Source: an uncultured Oscillospiraceae bacterium (GTDB lineage Bacteria; Bacillota; Clostridia; Oscillospirales; Oscillospiraceae). From it: a stretch of DNA of 64,000 nt. This document shows positions 18,964-27,412 of this stretch, piece by piece; the stretch's first letter is position 1, and the number at the start of each line of letters is the position of its first letter. Where the stretch lies: the NCBI GenBank assembly GCA_934573735.1, contig CAKTMC010000007.1, forward strand, positions 39,379-103,378. The letters run 5' to 3'. Both the position numbers and the translations under genes were made by a program. The notes below the pieces were generated by a model. The model ran no database searches. It was not told the origin of the DNA and saw nothing but the letters and a program-made list of their open reading frames with translations.

Positions 18964-19937
18964 TGCCCCTCATCCAATACAAGTGTTTTAAGCTCGTTGT
19001 ACTTCATCATAACAACATCGCTTCTATATTCTCCAATGGAGGGAGCGTTTTGCTGCCCGCTCAGGTTATTTATGATCATTTGCGGCGTTTTTACGCCACA
19101 TTCATAAGCGTGCGGATAACCGCCTCCAAAACGCGGATTGACCTCTGAAATATAATACTCATCCCCAATTTTGAATATGTCCATATCAATCTGCGCACGA
19201 TAGCCGCTTTCTTCAACAAAGTGCGAAATCAGTGAAAACAGTTTTTCGTCCTTAAATGAGATTGCCTTATCTGTCTCTCCGGCTCGCATCACCAGTTTAT
19301 TTTTTGTAAATGCCGCAACAACACTGCCGGAAAACATATCAATATAAACATCCGCACCGATTTCCTGCCCGTTCAAAAACTCCTGAACAATCATGTCCGG
19401 CTGGTGCTGAAAGAGGAATGCTGCCGTTTCCATATCTTCCGCCTTGGAGATATGCAGACTTGCACTGCCAAAGCGCGGCTTCACAAAAACCGGGAACGTC
19501 ACCTCACCATCAGCCAGCGCCTGTTGAAATACCGAAAACTGCACATAGGTTTTCGCGCAGCGGTAGCCGTGCTCCGTCAGCCAGTTATACATCGCCCATT
19601 TGTCCAGTGCCATCTCGCACAGCTCATAGGACGAACCAATGACCGTCGTACCAATGGCTTCAAAACTCTTCTTATACTGCGCCAGAAGCGACAGCTCCGG
19701 GTCAATCAGGGACAAAACGCCGTCGATGCGCTCATTTTTGCAAATTGCTATGATTTCGTCAACATAACCGGGTGCAGTCATTCGAGGGACGATATAAAAC
19801 AAATCCGCTTCATAAAGCGCAGGCGCGTATTGGCTGCAATCAGTTGCGATTACTTTTCCCTCTGCGCCAACGGCATCCTTAAAATATCGAACAACCTTGT
19901 TTCTCGTTCCACAACTCAAAATGAGAATGTTCATCAC
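18960..19937 (-). CDS. ATP-grasp enzyme (carbamoyl-phosphate-synthase-like)
   Basis: A 325-residue protein with a pre-ATP-grasp Rossmann region (ILSCGTRNKVVRYFKDA), the nucleotide-binding FPVFVKPRFGSAS loop, and the metal-binding C-terminal motif SEVNPRFGGGYPHAYECG. ATP-grasp enzymes ligate a carboxylate to an amine via an acyl phosphate. In surface-glycan operons they are often assumed to attach an amino acid or a similar group to an amino sugar, which would fit the neighbouring aminotransferase. Substrates are not known. Confidence 0.88.
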   Translation of the reverse strand: MMNILILSCGTRNKVVRYFKDAVGAEGKVIATDCSQYAPALYEADLFYIVPRMTAPGYVDEIIAICKNERIDGVLSLIDPELSLLAQYKKSFEAIGTTVIGSSYELCEMALDKWAMYNWLTEHGYRCAKTYVQFSVFQQALADGEVTFPVFVKPRFGSASLHISKAEDMETAAFLFQHQPDMIVQEFLNGQEIGADVYIDMFSGSVVAAFTKNKLVMRAGETDKAISFKDEKLFSLISHFVEESGYRAQIDMDIFKIGDEYYISEVNPRFGGGYPHAYECGVKTPQMIINNLSGQQNAPSIGEYRSDVVMMKYNELKTLVLDEGQ

Positions 19938-19940
19938 AAA

Positions 19941-20588
19941 TTACTCCGTCTCTTTTCCAGCGTAGCTTCTGATTTTTGCAAGGTTTCCCTCGCCGCTCTG
20001 AGTGTTAACCTGAATGCCAGACTTTTTAATCACTTTCCCAACGGTGCTGAATAATATTTTGATATCCCCACAGAAGCTAATTCGTTTCACATATTCCAAG
20101 TCGTATGCAAATTTCTGTTCCCAAGTCAGTGAATTTCTGCCCCTTATCTGTGCCAAGCCGGTAAGTCCAGGGCGAACGTCATGACGATGGTGCTCCTCTT
20201 CGGTATAATATGGTAAATATTCGACCAACAGCGGTCTCGGACCCACGATGCTCATCTTGCCGCGGAGGATATCCCAGAGCTCCGGAAGCTCGTCGGCGCT
20301 TGTGGAGCGCAGCTTCTTGCCGAAACGCCCCAGACGCTCCTCATCCGGCAGCAGCTCGCCGTTTTCATCCCGGGCGTCGCTCATGCTGCGAAATTTGTGT
20401 AGCTTGAATATTTTTTCGTCCTTGCCCGGACGCTCCTGACAGAAAATCACGGGGCTTCCGAGCTTTACGCGTACTAATACAGCCGTCACGAGCAAAAGCG
20501 GTGACAGTATGACAAGCGCCAGAGCGGACAGCAGGATGTCCAGCAGCCGCTTGGTATATTTTTCATAAAATCCGGCCTTGTGACGCAT
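19941..20588 (-). CDS. Undecaprenyl-phosphate sugar-1-phosphate transferase (short PglC/EpsL type)
   Basis: 215 residues, one N-terminal hydrophobic re-entrant helix (LLDILLSALALVILSPLLLVTAV) followed by the catalytic domain with FCQERPGKDEKIFKLHKFRSM, SADELPELWDIL and SIVGPRPLL. These are the bacterial sugar transferase signatures. It lacks the large N-terminal membrane domain of WbaP, so it is the monotopic PglC type. It starts glycan synthesis on the lipid carrier. The ATG at 20588 overlaps the upstream stop (TGATG), so the 9-codon extension to 20615 is unlikely. Confidence 0.92.
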   Translation of the reverse strand: MRHKAGFYEKYTKRLLDILLSALALVILSPLLLVTAVLVRVKLGSPVIFCQERPGKDEKIFKLHKFRSMSDARDENGELLPDEERLGRFGKKLRSTSADELPELWDILRGKMSIVGPRPLLVEYLPYYTEEEHHRHDVRPGLTGLAQIRGRNSLTWEQKFAYDLEYVKRISFCGDIKILFSTVGKVIKKSGIQVNTQSGEGNLAKIRSYAGKETE

Positions 20589-21709
20589 CAGAACATCCCC
20601 CGAATGAGCTCGCACACGCGGTCAACATCGTCCATGCTCATCTTCGTATCGCTGGGCAGGCACACGCCGCGCTCAAAAAGCTCATCGCTCACCGGCGCAT
20701 CGCTTACGCTGACGAAGGGACAAGCCGCAAAAACCGGCTGCAAATGCATGGGCTTCCAGAGATAGCGTCCCTCGATATCCGCCTCACTCAGCTTTGTGAG
20801 CATATCGCCGGGCGCAGCTCCGCAGTCTTTGTCCAAAAGGGCGACTGAAAGCCAGCGGTTTGACTCGGCACAGGAAAGCTCCGGCTGCATACTCAGCGGC
20901 AGACCCTCGAGCTTTTCACAATAGCGGGCAAAAATAGCCTGCTTCTGCTCCACACGCAGGGGCAGCACCTTCATCTGCCCGCGCCCGATGCCCGCGCTGA
21001 TATTGCTCATGCGATAGTTATAGCCTATCTCCTCATGCTGATACCATGGCGCATTTTCGCGCGCCTGCGTCGCAAGCTTCAGGGCGTGCTTCGCCGCCGC
21101 CTCAGACCGGCAAAGCAGCATACCGCCGCCGGAGGTGGTGATAATTTTATTACCGTTAAACGAAAGAGCGCCAAACTCGCCGAAGGTACCGCATTTTTGT
21201 CCCTTATATGTAGACCCCAGCGCCTCGGCAGCGTCCTCGATAAGTGGGACGTCGTACTCGCGGCAGATAGCGGATATCTCGTCAAGCTTGGCGGGATTTC
21301 CGTAGAGGTGGACAACGACGACGGCCTTGGGCTTATTATACAGCTCAAAGGCGCGGCGCAGAGCGGCGGGGTCCATATTCCAGGTCTCGCGCTCGGAGTC
21401 GATAAACACCGGCTTTGCTCCGCAGTATGCCACGGGATTTGCGGAGGCGGAGAAGGTCAGGCTCTGGCAAAAGACCGTGTCGCCGGGCTTTACTCCCGCC
21501 AATATCATCGAAAGATGCAGCGCCGCCGTACCGGCTGAGAGGGCAACCGGATAGCCCTTGCCCATAAAACTGCCCATTGCTTTTTCAAATTCGTTGACGT
21601 TCTCGCCCAGCGGCGCTATCCAGTTTTTACGAAAAGCGTCGTGGATATACTCCAGCTCATAGCCCTCGTCGGACATATGGGGACTGGACAGCAATATTCT
21701 TTTACTCAT
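20588..21709 (-). CDS. DegT/DnrJ/EryC1/StrS sugar aminotransferase (PglE-like)
   Basis: The 373-residue PLP enzyme has the family's EDAAEALGSTYKGQKCGTFG and the Schiff-base lysine K188 in SFNGNKIITTSGGG. The N-terminal LSSPHMSDEGYELEYIHDAF resembles PglE-type UDP-4-keto-6-deoxy-GlcNAc aminotransferases. It is the first gene of the operon. Together with the PglC-type transferase it suggests an N-acetylbacillosamine-like first sugar. The matching 4,6-dehydratase (PglF type) is not in the window, so it would have to be supplied from elsewhere. Confidence 0.92.
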   Translation of the reverse strand: MSKRILLSSPHMSDEGYELEYIHDAFRKNWIAPLGENVNEFEKAMGSFMGKGYPVALSAGTAALHLSMILAGVKPGDTVFCQSLTFSASANPVAYCGAKPVFIDSERETWNMDPAALRRAFELYNKPKAVVVVHLYGNPAKLDEISAICREYDVPLIEDAAEALGSTYKGQKCGTFGEFGALSFNGNKIITTSGGGMLLCRSEAAAKHALKLATQARENAPWYQHEEIGYNYRMSNISAGIGRGQMKVLPLRVEQKQAIFARYCEKLEGLPLSMQPELSCAESNRWLSVALLDKDCGAAPGDMLTKLSEADIEGRYLWKPMHLQPVFAACPFVSVSDAPVSDELFERGVCLPSDTKMSMDDVDRVCELIRGMF

Positions 21710-22244
21710 TTTCCTCTCCCAAATAAAGCTATTATAATCAAGCTATTATAACGCTCGGACGCTATGCGGCAGGCTATAGGTCACGGCGCGTAAACAACAA
21801 TATAGACCATAAAATAATCCGTCAATTTTTTCACGCCAAAATGGGCATATTTCGGCTATTTTGATGCTTCATTATAACACCACTGGCAGAAAGTTGCAAT
21901 AGCCATGAGTGAAAAAGCAGCAGACTATATTTCCTTAGCCGCTTATACTCTCAGAGCTTGTATATTATCGCAGCAAGCTTCAATACTTTGTTTGATTTCA
22001 AGATAACCCATCTGTCTTTATTGCTGCAGTGTCCACGTCTATAAAGCAATGCTTTGAACAAGCTCCTCCTCCCTGCACTCCTGTCTTTAGCACTGATTAA
22101 ATGCATCAATTGGACAAATGAGCTTTTACGGGAATACTATATCTATTCCAAGAAAACCTCATAAAATCAGGCGGAAAACTATCCGTTCAGACGCTGACTG
22201 CTATATATTCTGTGCTTACTCGCGCTCCCCTCCCCTGACGGCAA
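21710..22244 (-). promoter_or_regulatory. Upstream region of the polysaccharide operon
   Basis: About 530 AT-rich bases without a gene. Close to the aminotransferase start, the minus strand contains two TATAAT boxes within a direct repeat (about 21726-21751), which are plausible -10 elements, although I see no good -35. The remainder shows no recognisable riboswitch, gene or repeat. Confidence 0.45.
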
Positions 22245-22270
22245 AAACCCGCAGCCGGGGCTGCGGGTTT
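22245..22270 (-). terminator. Intrinsic terminator of the LCP gene
   Basis: An 11-12 bp GC-rich inverted repeat (AAACCCGCAGCC with GGCTGCGGGTTT) has TTTTT on its minus-strand 3' side, downstream of the LCP gene. Confidence 0.85.
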
Positions 22271-22315
22271 ACATAAAAGCATCTACATAATATTATTCAC
22301 ATAATTTTGCCGCGC

Positions 22316-23350
22316 TTAATTATCCTCACCGTAGAGGAAGTCGTGCAAAATCTGACTGTTCGTCTCAAAGTCCACGGCGAAGAGGCCGCGGCCCTGAAGC
22401 CCGGTCATGCCGCCGTAGGTTCCCGCCTCCGGGATGGTCATCTGCTCAAACTGCACGCCGAGGAAGTTAGGCGCATAGCCGATGAGCTTTAACAGCTCCA
22501 GCTTTGTAAAGTTTGTGCGTATCATGGGCAAAATCGCGTCCGCAAGGGCGTTGAGCGTGGCTATATCGGCGTTGCGCACGCCGTCGGCGCAGGCTTGCAG
22601 GGTATTTCTCTGCCGCTTTATGCGCGTCCAGTCGCTGTCTATGCAGCGCAGACGGCAATAGCCCAGCGCCGCCTCGCCGTCAAGATGATACATACCGTTG
22701 CCGAGGGAGGTTTTCGTCCCGCCGATGCAGCCGTATTCATCCCCGGTCAGCGCGAGGTCAACGCCGCCGAGCGCATCGACTATCGCCTTGAGCGCGGTGA
22801 AGTTTACGCGCATATAGCGGTCAACGTCGAGCTTAAAGCAGGTCTGAACCTCCTTGAGCATCAGCTCCGCGCCGCCGTAGCGGAAGCAGTGGGTCAGCCA
22901 GTCGTACTCGCCCTCGTACTCGCCCTCAAGAATAGGCACGCCCATTCCGCGCTCAAGGCTAACAAGCTTTGCGGTATAGTCCTTGAGATTGAGGCTGAGT
23001 ATCAATATAGCGTCTGCACGGGCGGCGTCGGAGAAGTCATAGGTGCGCTCATCGGTGCCGAGGAGAAGAATGTTCAGTATCTGCTTATCCTGCTTGAGTT
23101 CGCCGCTCGGCAGCTCCGAGGGCTTGCGCTCATCAAGCCCGGATATATCGACCAGAGCTTCCTCCGGCTCCGTCTCCACGGGCGCTGTGCTCTCCGCCGG
23201 CGCGCTCGTCTCGCCCGGGCGGTCATAGCTCACGAGATTAAGCTTTGAATTTATATACACTGCGGCGGCAAGCACTATAAGCACAATTACCGCGGCAAAG
23301 GCTATCAGCAGCCTTGCCCAGAGCGGCATTCTGCGTTTTTTCTTTTCCAA
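22316..23350 (-). CDS. LCP-family (LytR-CpsA-Psr) glycopolymer ligase
   Basis: The predicted protein of about 344 residues has a short basic N-terminus and one transmembrane helix (LWARLLIAFAAVIVLIVLAAAVY). A Thr/Pro/Glu-rich linker leads to the LCP domain with ILLLGTDERTYD, ADAILILSL, LDVDRYMRVNF and GGVDLAL. LCP enzymes move undecaprenyl-linked wall polymers to peptidoglycan outside the cell. Its place just upstream of the polysaccharide operon suggests it attaches that product. The frame allows a GTG start at 23368, but AGGGGAG lies 8 nt before a TTG at 23350, which I prefer. Confidence 0.88.
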   Translation of the reverse strand: MEKKKRRMPLWARLLIAFAAVIVLIVLAAAVYINSKLNLVSYDRPGETSAPAESTAPVETEPEEALVDISGLDERKPSELPSGELKQDKQILNILLLGTDERTYDFSDAARADAILILSLNLKDYTAKLVSLERGMGVPILEGEYEGEYDWLTHCFRYGGAELMLKEVQTCFKLDVDRYMRVNFTALKAIVDALGGVDLALTGDEYGCIGGTKTSLGNGMYHLDGEAALGYCRLRCIDSDWTRIKRQRNTLQACADGVRNADIATLNALADAILPMIRTNFTKLELLKLIGYAPNFLGVQFEQMTIPEAGTYGGMTGLQGRGLFAVDFETNSQILHDFLYGEDN

Positions 23351-23415
23351 GTCAGGCACTCCCCTCACGGATTTTCTGATATTATAGCATATTCTGCCAC
23401 AATAAGCAATGAAAA

Positions 23416-23440
23416 GCCACAGCAGAGTCTCTGCCGCGGC
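23416..23440 (-). terminator. Probable terminator after the rubredoxin gene
   Basis: An imperfect hairpin of about 11 bp with two mismatches is followed on the minus strand by TTTT, 18 bases after the rubredoxin stop. Confidence 0.5.
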
Positions 23441-23457
23441 TCAGCCATTATATGCGA

Positions 23458-23592
23458 TTATTCGGCGGGAGAAAAGCTGTCCTTCCCTGCCCCGCAAAGC
23501 TCACAGGCAAAATCGGCGGGCAAGTCCTCAAAGCGGACGCCGCTCTCCTCCTCGTCGTAAACCCAGCCGCAGAGATCGCAGATATACTTCAT
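23458..23592 (-). CDS. Rubredoxin (44 residues)
   Basis: A short minus-strand gene preceded by a well placed AAGGAAGGA. The product begins MKYICDLCGWVYDEEE and has a second cysteine pair in FACELCGAGKDSF. The two C-x2-C knuckles and aromatic residues are diagnostic of the FeCys4 rubredoxin fold. At 44 residues it is shorter than the usual 52-54, because the loop between the knuckles is reduced. Rubredoxins are the usual electron donors to flavodiiron proteins such as the one at 2032. The gene lies between the rnf terminator and the LCP gene and is probably transcribed separately. Confidence 0.9.
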   Translation of the reverse strand: MKYICDLCGWVYDEEESGVRFEDLPADFACELCGAGKDSFSPAE

Positions 23593-23662
23593 TGAAGTCC
23601 TTCCTTTCTGTTCTACACACACTCAATTTAAATTTAACGCAAACAGCGCGAAATTGCAAGAA

Positions 23663-23690
23663 AAAAGTCGTCGGTTTCCCGACGACTTTT
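23663..23690 (-). terminator. Terminator of the rnf operon
   Basis: A perfect 12-bp stem with a TTTC loop, followed by a six-T run on the minus strand, lies just after rnfB. Confidence 0.92.
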
Positions 23691-23718
23691 CAAGTTTACT
23701 ATTAAATGCCTATGCCGC

Positions 23719-24516
23719 TTACTTGCCGAAGTAGTTGATGATATGGCGCGGGCAGATGTCGGCACAGTGACCGCACTGGACGCACTTCTCGGTATCGACA
23801 ACGGCAAGGTTATCCACGACCTTGATGGCATCCGCCGGACACTCGCGCTGGCACTTCATGCAGCCGATGCAGCCGAAGTCGCACATCTTCATGACCTTGC
23901 CGCCCTTGTCATGGTTGCCGCAGGCGGGCATGATCTTCTGGCTTTCGGGGATGAGCTTGATGATGCTCTTGGGGCAGGCATCCGCACAGGCGCCGCAGCC
24001 GACGCAGCGGGCGCGGTTGACCTTTGCAACGCCGTCAACTATGTGGATAGCGTCAAACTGGCAGGCGCGGGTGCAGTTGCCAAGTCCGATGCAGGCGAAG
24101 GTACAGGTCTTGTTGCTCTTGCCGCCGAAAAGCATGGCGGCGCGGCAATCGACGGGACCGGAGTAGTTGAAGCGCAGCTCAGCGTGACCGGTAGTGCCGG
24201 AGCAGGGCACGAAGGCGACCATTTTCTCAACGTCGCCGCCGGAGACGCCCATGATCTCGGCTATCTTTGCCGCAGCCTCTGCGCCGCCGGCAACGCACTT
24301 GTTGGTGGGTGCTTCGCCTCTGGCGACAGCGGCGGCATAGCCGTCACAGCCGGGGTAGCCGCAGCCGCCGCAGTTTGCGCCTGCAAGACAAGCGCGGACC
24401 TCAGCCTGCTTGGGGTCTACCTCAACGTGGAATATCTTAGACGCAAAGGCGAGCAGCGCGCCGAACACAGCGCCGAGTACACCCAGCACCACAATGGCGA
24501 GAAGAATAGATTTCAT
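23719..24516 (-). CDS. rnfB: Rnf complex iron-sulfur subunit B
   Basis: The 265-residue protein has an N-terminal membrane anchor (residues about 1-25). A Fe-S domain with the CGGCGYPGC pattern follows. Several ferredoxin-type motifs come after it: CTFACIGLGNCTRACQ, CVGCGACADACP, CIGCMKCQRECP and CVQCGHCADICP. RnfB accepts electrons from reduced ferredoxin and is the entry point of the membrane-bound ferredoxin:NAD+ oxidoreductase, which pumps Na+ or H+. It is the last gene of the order rnfC-D-G-E-A-B, the usual clostridial arrangement. Confidence 0.97.
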   Translation of the reverse strand: MKSILLAIVVLGVLGAVFGALLAFASKIFHVEVDPKQAEVRACLAGANCGGCGYPGCDGYAAAVARGEAPTNKCVAGGAEAAAKIAEIMGVSGGDVEKMVAFVPCSGTTGHAELRFNYSGPVDCRAAMLFGGKSNKTCTFACIGLGNCTRACQFDAIHIVDGVAKVNRARCVGCGACADACPKSIIKLIPESQKIMPACGNHDKGGKVMKMCDFGCIGCMKCQRECPADAIKVVDNLAVVDTEKCVQCGHCADICPRHIINYFGK

Positions 24517-24534
24517 ATCTTTACGCCCTCCCTA

Positions 24535-25119
24535 TCAGAATATCTTCATGCCGCTGAAGCCCATGAAGGCAAGCGCCACGAGAGCGGCGGACACGAGGCA
24601 TATCGGGAAGCCCTCAAAGCACTCGGGATACTCCGCAAACTCAACGCGCTCACGCACGCTGGCAAAGAGAACGATAGCAAGCAGGAAGCCGAGGCCGCCG
24701 GTGATGCCGTAGACAACGGATTCGAGGAAGTTATACTTGTTCTGGACGTTCAGCAGGACGACGCCGAGGACGGCGCAGTTGGTGGTGATAAGGGGAAGAT
24801 AAATACCCAGCGCGGAGTAGAGCGAGGGGATGGACTTTTTGAGGAACATCTCGACGAACTGAACCAGCGCCGCGATTATCAGGATAAAGGCGAGGGTCTG
24901 CAAAAAGGCAAGACCGAGGGGGACGAGTATGTACTGGTCAACGACCCAGCAGATAGCGGAGGCAAGACCCATAACGAAGGTGACCGCAAGACCCATGCCG
25001 AGTGCGGTGTCAACCTTGCTGGAGCAGCCGAGGAAGGGGCAGCAGCCCAGAAACTGCGAGAAGATAAAGTTGTTTATGAGTATTGCGCCGAGGGAGATGG
25101 AAATTATTTTAGTAAGCAT
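24535..25119 (-). CDS. rnfA: Rnf complex membrane subunit A
   Basis: A 194-residue membrane protein with six hydrophobic helices, beginning LTKIISISLGAILINNFIFSQFLGCCPFLGCS. It is homologous to RnfE/NqrE, and the conserved cysteine-containing half-helices in RnfA and RnfE hold a [2Fe-2S] cluster in the membrane. Its ATG overlaps the rnfE stop by one base, so translation is coupled. Confidence 0.97.
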   Translation of the reverse strand: MLTKIISISLGAILINNFIFSQFLGCCPFLGCSSKVDTALGMGLAVTFVMGLASAICWVVDQYILVPLGLAFLQTLAFILIIAALVQFVEMFLKKSIPSLYSALGIYLPLITTNCAVLGVVLLNVQNKYNFLESVVYGITGGLGFLLAIVLFASVRERVEFAEYPECFEGFPICLVSAALVALAFMGFSGMKIF

Positions 25120-25823
25120 TATTCATCCTCCTCCTTTATCTCGCTTGCGGCCGCCTCTTCGGCAAGCTGCTTTTTCTTTGCGGACTTCTTGAGAGAATAC
25201 TGCATGATGGCGATGAGCACGCCCAGCGTCAGAAAGCCGCCGAAGGGCAGAACCAGAATGGTCGCGCCAAACTCGGGATCAAATATCTGTATGCCGGCGC
25301 CGGTGCCGTCAAGGGTGAAGCGGAAGCCGTTTGCAACGTCTATAAGACCGCCGCCGAAGGTGCCGCTGCCCAGAAGCTCACGGATGATGCACATGACGAT
25401 GAGCACCAGAGTGTAGCCCAGACCCTGGAATATACCGTCGAAGAAGGACGGGCCGATGGGGTTTTTCTGGCAGAAGGCCTCGGCACGGCCGATGATGATG
25501 CAGTTGACGACTATCAGGGGGATAAACACGCCGAGCGCGTCGCTCAGTGCGGGGATAAAGGCCTGAAGCAGCAGGTCAACTATCGTAACGAAGCCTGCGA
25601 TGACGACAACGAATATCGCCAGACGTATTTCCTCGGGAATTATCTTGCGTATCGCGGAAATAACGACGTTGCAGCAGGTAAGGATGATGAGAACGGAGAG
25701 ACCCATGCCCACGCCGTTGAACAGCGAGGTGGTGATCGCCATGGTGGCGCACATGCCTATAAGCTGGACAAGAACAGGGTTGTTGGTGATGAGGCCTTCC
25801 TTAAACTGTTTCTTGATGTTCAT
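25119..25823 (-). CDS. rnfE: Rnf complex membrane subunit E
   Basis: A 234-residue protein with six membrane helices and the conserved GLITNNPVLVQLIGMCATMAI and VFIPLIVVNCIIIGRAEAFC segments. It pairs with RnfA in pseudo-twofold symmetry across the membrane. The C-terminal tail is lysine/glutamate rich. GGAGG precedes the ATG. It follows rnfG by 12 nt. Confidence 0.97.
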   Translation of the reverse strand: MNIKKQFKEGLITNNPVLVQLIGMCATMAITTSLFNGVGMGLSVLIILTCCNVVISAIRKIIPEEIRLAIFVVVIAGFVTIVDLLLQAFIPALSDALGVFIPLIVVNCIIIGRAEAFCQKNPIGPSFFDGIFQGLGYTLVLIVMCIIRELLGSGTFGGGLIDVANGFRFTLDGTGAGIQIFDPEFGATILVLPFGGFLTLGVLIAIMQYSLKKSAKKKQLAEEAAASEIKEEDE

Positions 25824-25835
25824 TCGGCTGCCTCC

Positions 25836-26369
25836 TTAACCAAGAGATTTTACGACGTCGATCGCATTTGCGACCGCGTCTGCGACTGCCTTGGAGGTGA
25901 TAGTCGCGCCGGTGATAGCGTCGATATCGTCCACGGTGATGCCGTCGCCCTGACCGACGAAGGAGTCACGGAACTGCTCGCCGCGCTCGGAGCTGCTCGC
26001 CGCTATTGCGCCGAGTCCGGAGGTCTCGGAGTGGGCGATGATGGAGATACCGGTACACTTATAATCGTTGTCAACGCCGACGACCATGCTGATGGAGCCC
26101 TGTGCGCCGGAGAAGGTGGTCTGCACGACGTAGCCCTTGCCGTTTGAGGCCTTTTCTACTGCGGTAATGGTCGGGTCGTCGGCAAAGCTTGCCGCATCGA
26201 CCGGCTCATATCCGTCGGACTCGAGCACTGCCGCATAGGCTCTTGCGGTCTTGAGCTGCTTCTGAGTCTCGATGGGACCCTTGGTAAGCTCATTGATGCC
26301 GCCGAGCACGCCCGCGACGACTGCGCAGACGAGGAAGAGTATAAGGGTAAGCTTAACTATCTTATTCAT
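25836..26369 (-). CDS. rnfG: Rnf complex FMN-binding subunit G
   Basis: The start is set by the ATG at 26369, 2 nt after the rnfD stop; the frame further upstream is rnfD antiphase. The 177-residue protein has one N-terminal membrane helix and an extracytoplasmic FMN_bind domain. The motif TGATIT (residues 153-158) marks the threonine that carries covalently bound FMN through a phosphoester bond. RnfG passes electrons between the membrane subunits on the outer side. Confidence 0.96.
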   Translation of the reverse strand: MNKIVKLTLILFLVCAVVAGVLGGINELTKGPIETQKQLKTARAYAAVLESDGYEPVDAASFADDPTITAVEKASNGKGYVVQTTFSGAQGSISMVVGVDNDYKCTGISIIAHSETSGLGAIAASSSERGEQFRDSFVGQGDGITVDDIDAITGATITSKAVADAVANAIDVVKSLG

Positions 26370-26371
26370 AA

Positions 26372-27412
26372 TTATGCGCCCTCCTTTGCCGCTTTCTTTG
26401 CGGCCTTCTCTGCGGCGATGTCCTCCTTGGAGACGCCGAACTGGTGACGGCGGAAGCCCTTGTCGATAGCCCATGCGCAGAGGTTCATGATGAGGATGCC
26501 GTAGGAGACGCCCTCGGGATAGCTGCCGAAGTAGCGGATAAGCACGGTCAGCGCGCCGCAGCCGAAGCCGTAGAGAAGCTGGCCGGGAAGCGTAACGGGG
26601 CTTGTGGCGTAGTCGGTCGCCATGAAGAAGGCGCCGAGGAACAGACCGCCGCACAGAAGGTTATACATCATCCACTCAAAGTTGCCGTAGCCCTCGTGAC
26701 CGAAGATAAGGGTCAGCAGAGCGACGGTGCCGATGAAGGAGACGGGGATGCGCCAGGAGATTATCTTGCGGCAGATGAGATAGATGCCGCCGATAAGCAG
26801 CGCGACCTTGCTTGCCTCGCCGAAGCAGCCGGGCATGATGCCGAGGAACATATTGAGATAGCTGTAGTAGCCGGGCATGGCCTTGCCGCCGTAGAGGTAG
26901 GTCATCGGGGTCGCCATGGTGACTCCGTCAACGGTCTCAACGCCCATACCGGACATAGCGCCGGGGATGGTCCACTGGGTCATAATGACGGCGTAGGACG
27001 CGATGAGGAAGGCGCGGCCGGCGAGCGCGGGGTTGAGGAAGTTCTTGCCGATGCCGCCGTAAAGCTGCTTTACTACGACGATGGCGAAGAGGTTTCCTAT
27101 CAGGGGCAGCCACCAGGGTGCGCTTGCGGGCAGAGTCATTGCCAGAAGCATACCGGTGAGCAGCGCCGAGCAGTCGCCGATGGTGTCGGGCTTCTTGAGA
27201 AGCCTGCGGTATGCCCACTCGTAGAACACCGCCGAAAGCATGGAAATAACGACCATAAGAACCGGCTTCATGCCGAACTCCCAAGTCGCCATAGCCAGCG
27301 ACGGCAGCAGCGCTATCATCACGTTTATCATGATGCGGCGGGTATCCATACCCGTCCTTACCTGCGGCTGATACGCCACGTCAAGGACGATTTTTTCTTT
27401 TTTCTCGCTCAT
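26372..27412 (-). CDS. rnfD: Rnf complex membrane subunit D
   Basis: A 346-residue NqrB/RnfD-family membrane protein with about nine to ten helices. The segment DGVTMATPMTYL contains the T-x-A-T-P-like site at which FMN is covalently attached in this family. It begins with an ATG overlapping the rnfC stop by 4 bp. It forms a likely ion-translocating part of the complex with A, E and G. Confidence 0.96.
   Translation of the reverse strand: MSEKKEKIVLDVAYQPQVRTGMDTRRIMINVMIALLPSLAMATWEFGMKPVLMVVISMLSAVFYEWAYRRLLKKPDTIGDCSALLTGMLLAMTLPASAPWWLPLIGNLFAIVVVKQLYGGIGKNFLNPALAGRAFLIASYAVIMTQWTIPGAMSGMGVETVDGVTMATPMTYLYGGKAMPGYYSYLNMFLGIMPGCFGEASKVALLIGGIYLICRKIISWRIPVSFIGTVALLTLIFGHEGYGNFEWMMYNLLCGGLFLGAFFMATDYATSPVTLPGQLLYGFGCGALTVLIRYFGSYPEGVSYGILIMNLCAWAIDKGFRRHQFGVSKEDIAAEKAAKKAAKEGA

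Noticed and set aside
23743..25416. 557-codon plus-strand open frame opposite rnfB/rnfA/rnfE
   Set aside because: It lies antisense to well-defined Rnf genes in GC-rich DNA, has low-complexity Ala/Asp/His-rich sequence and no ribosome-binding site. It is a codon-bias shadow.
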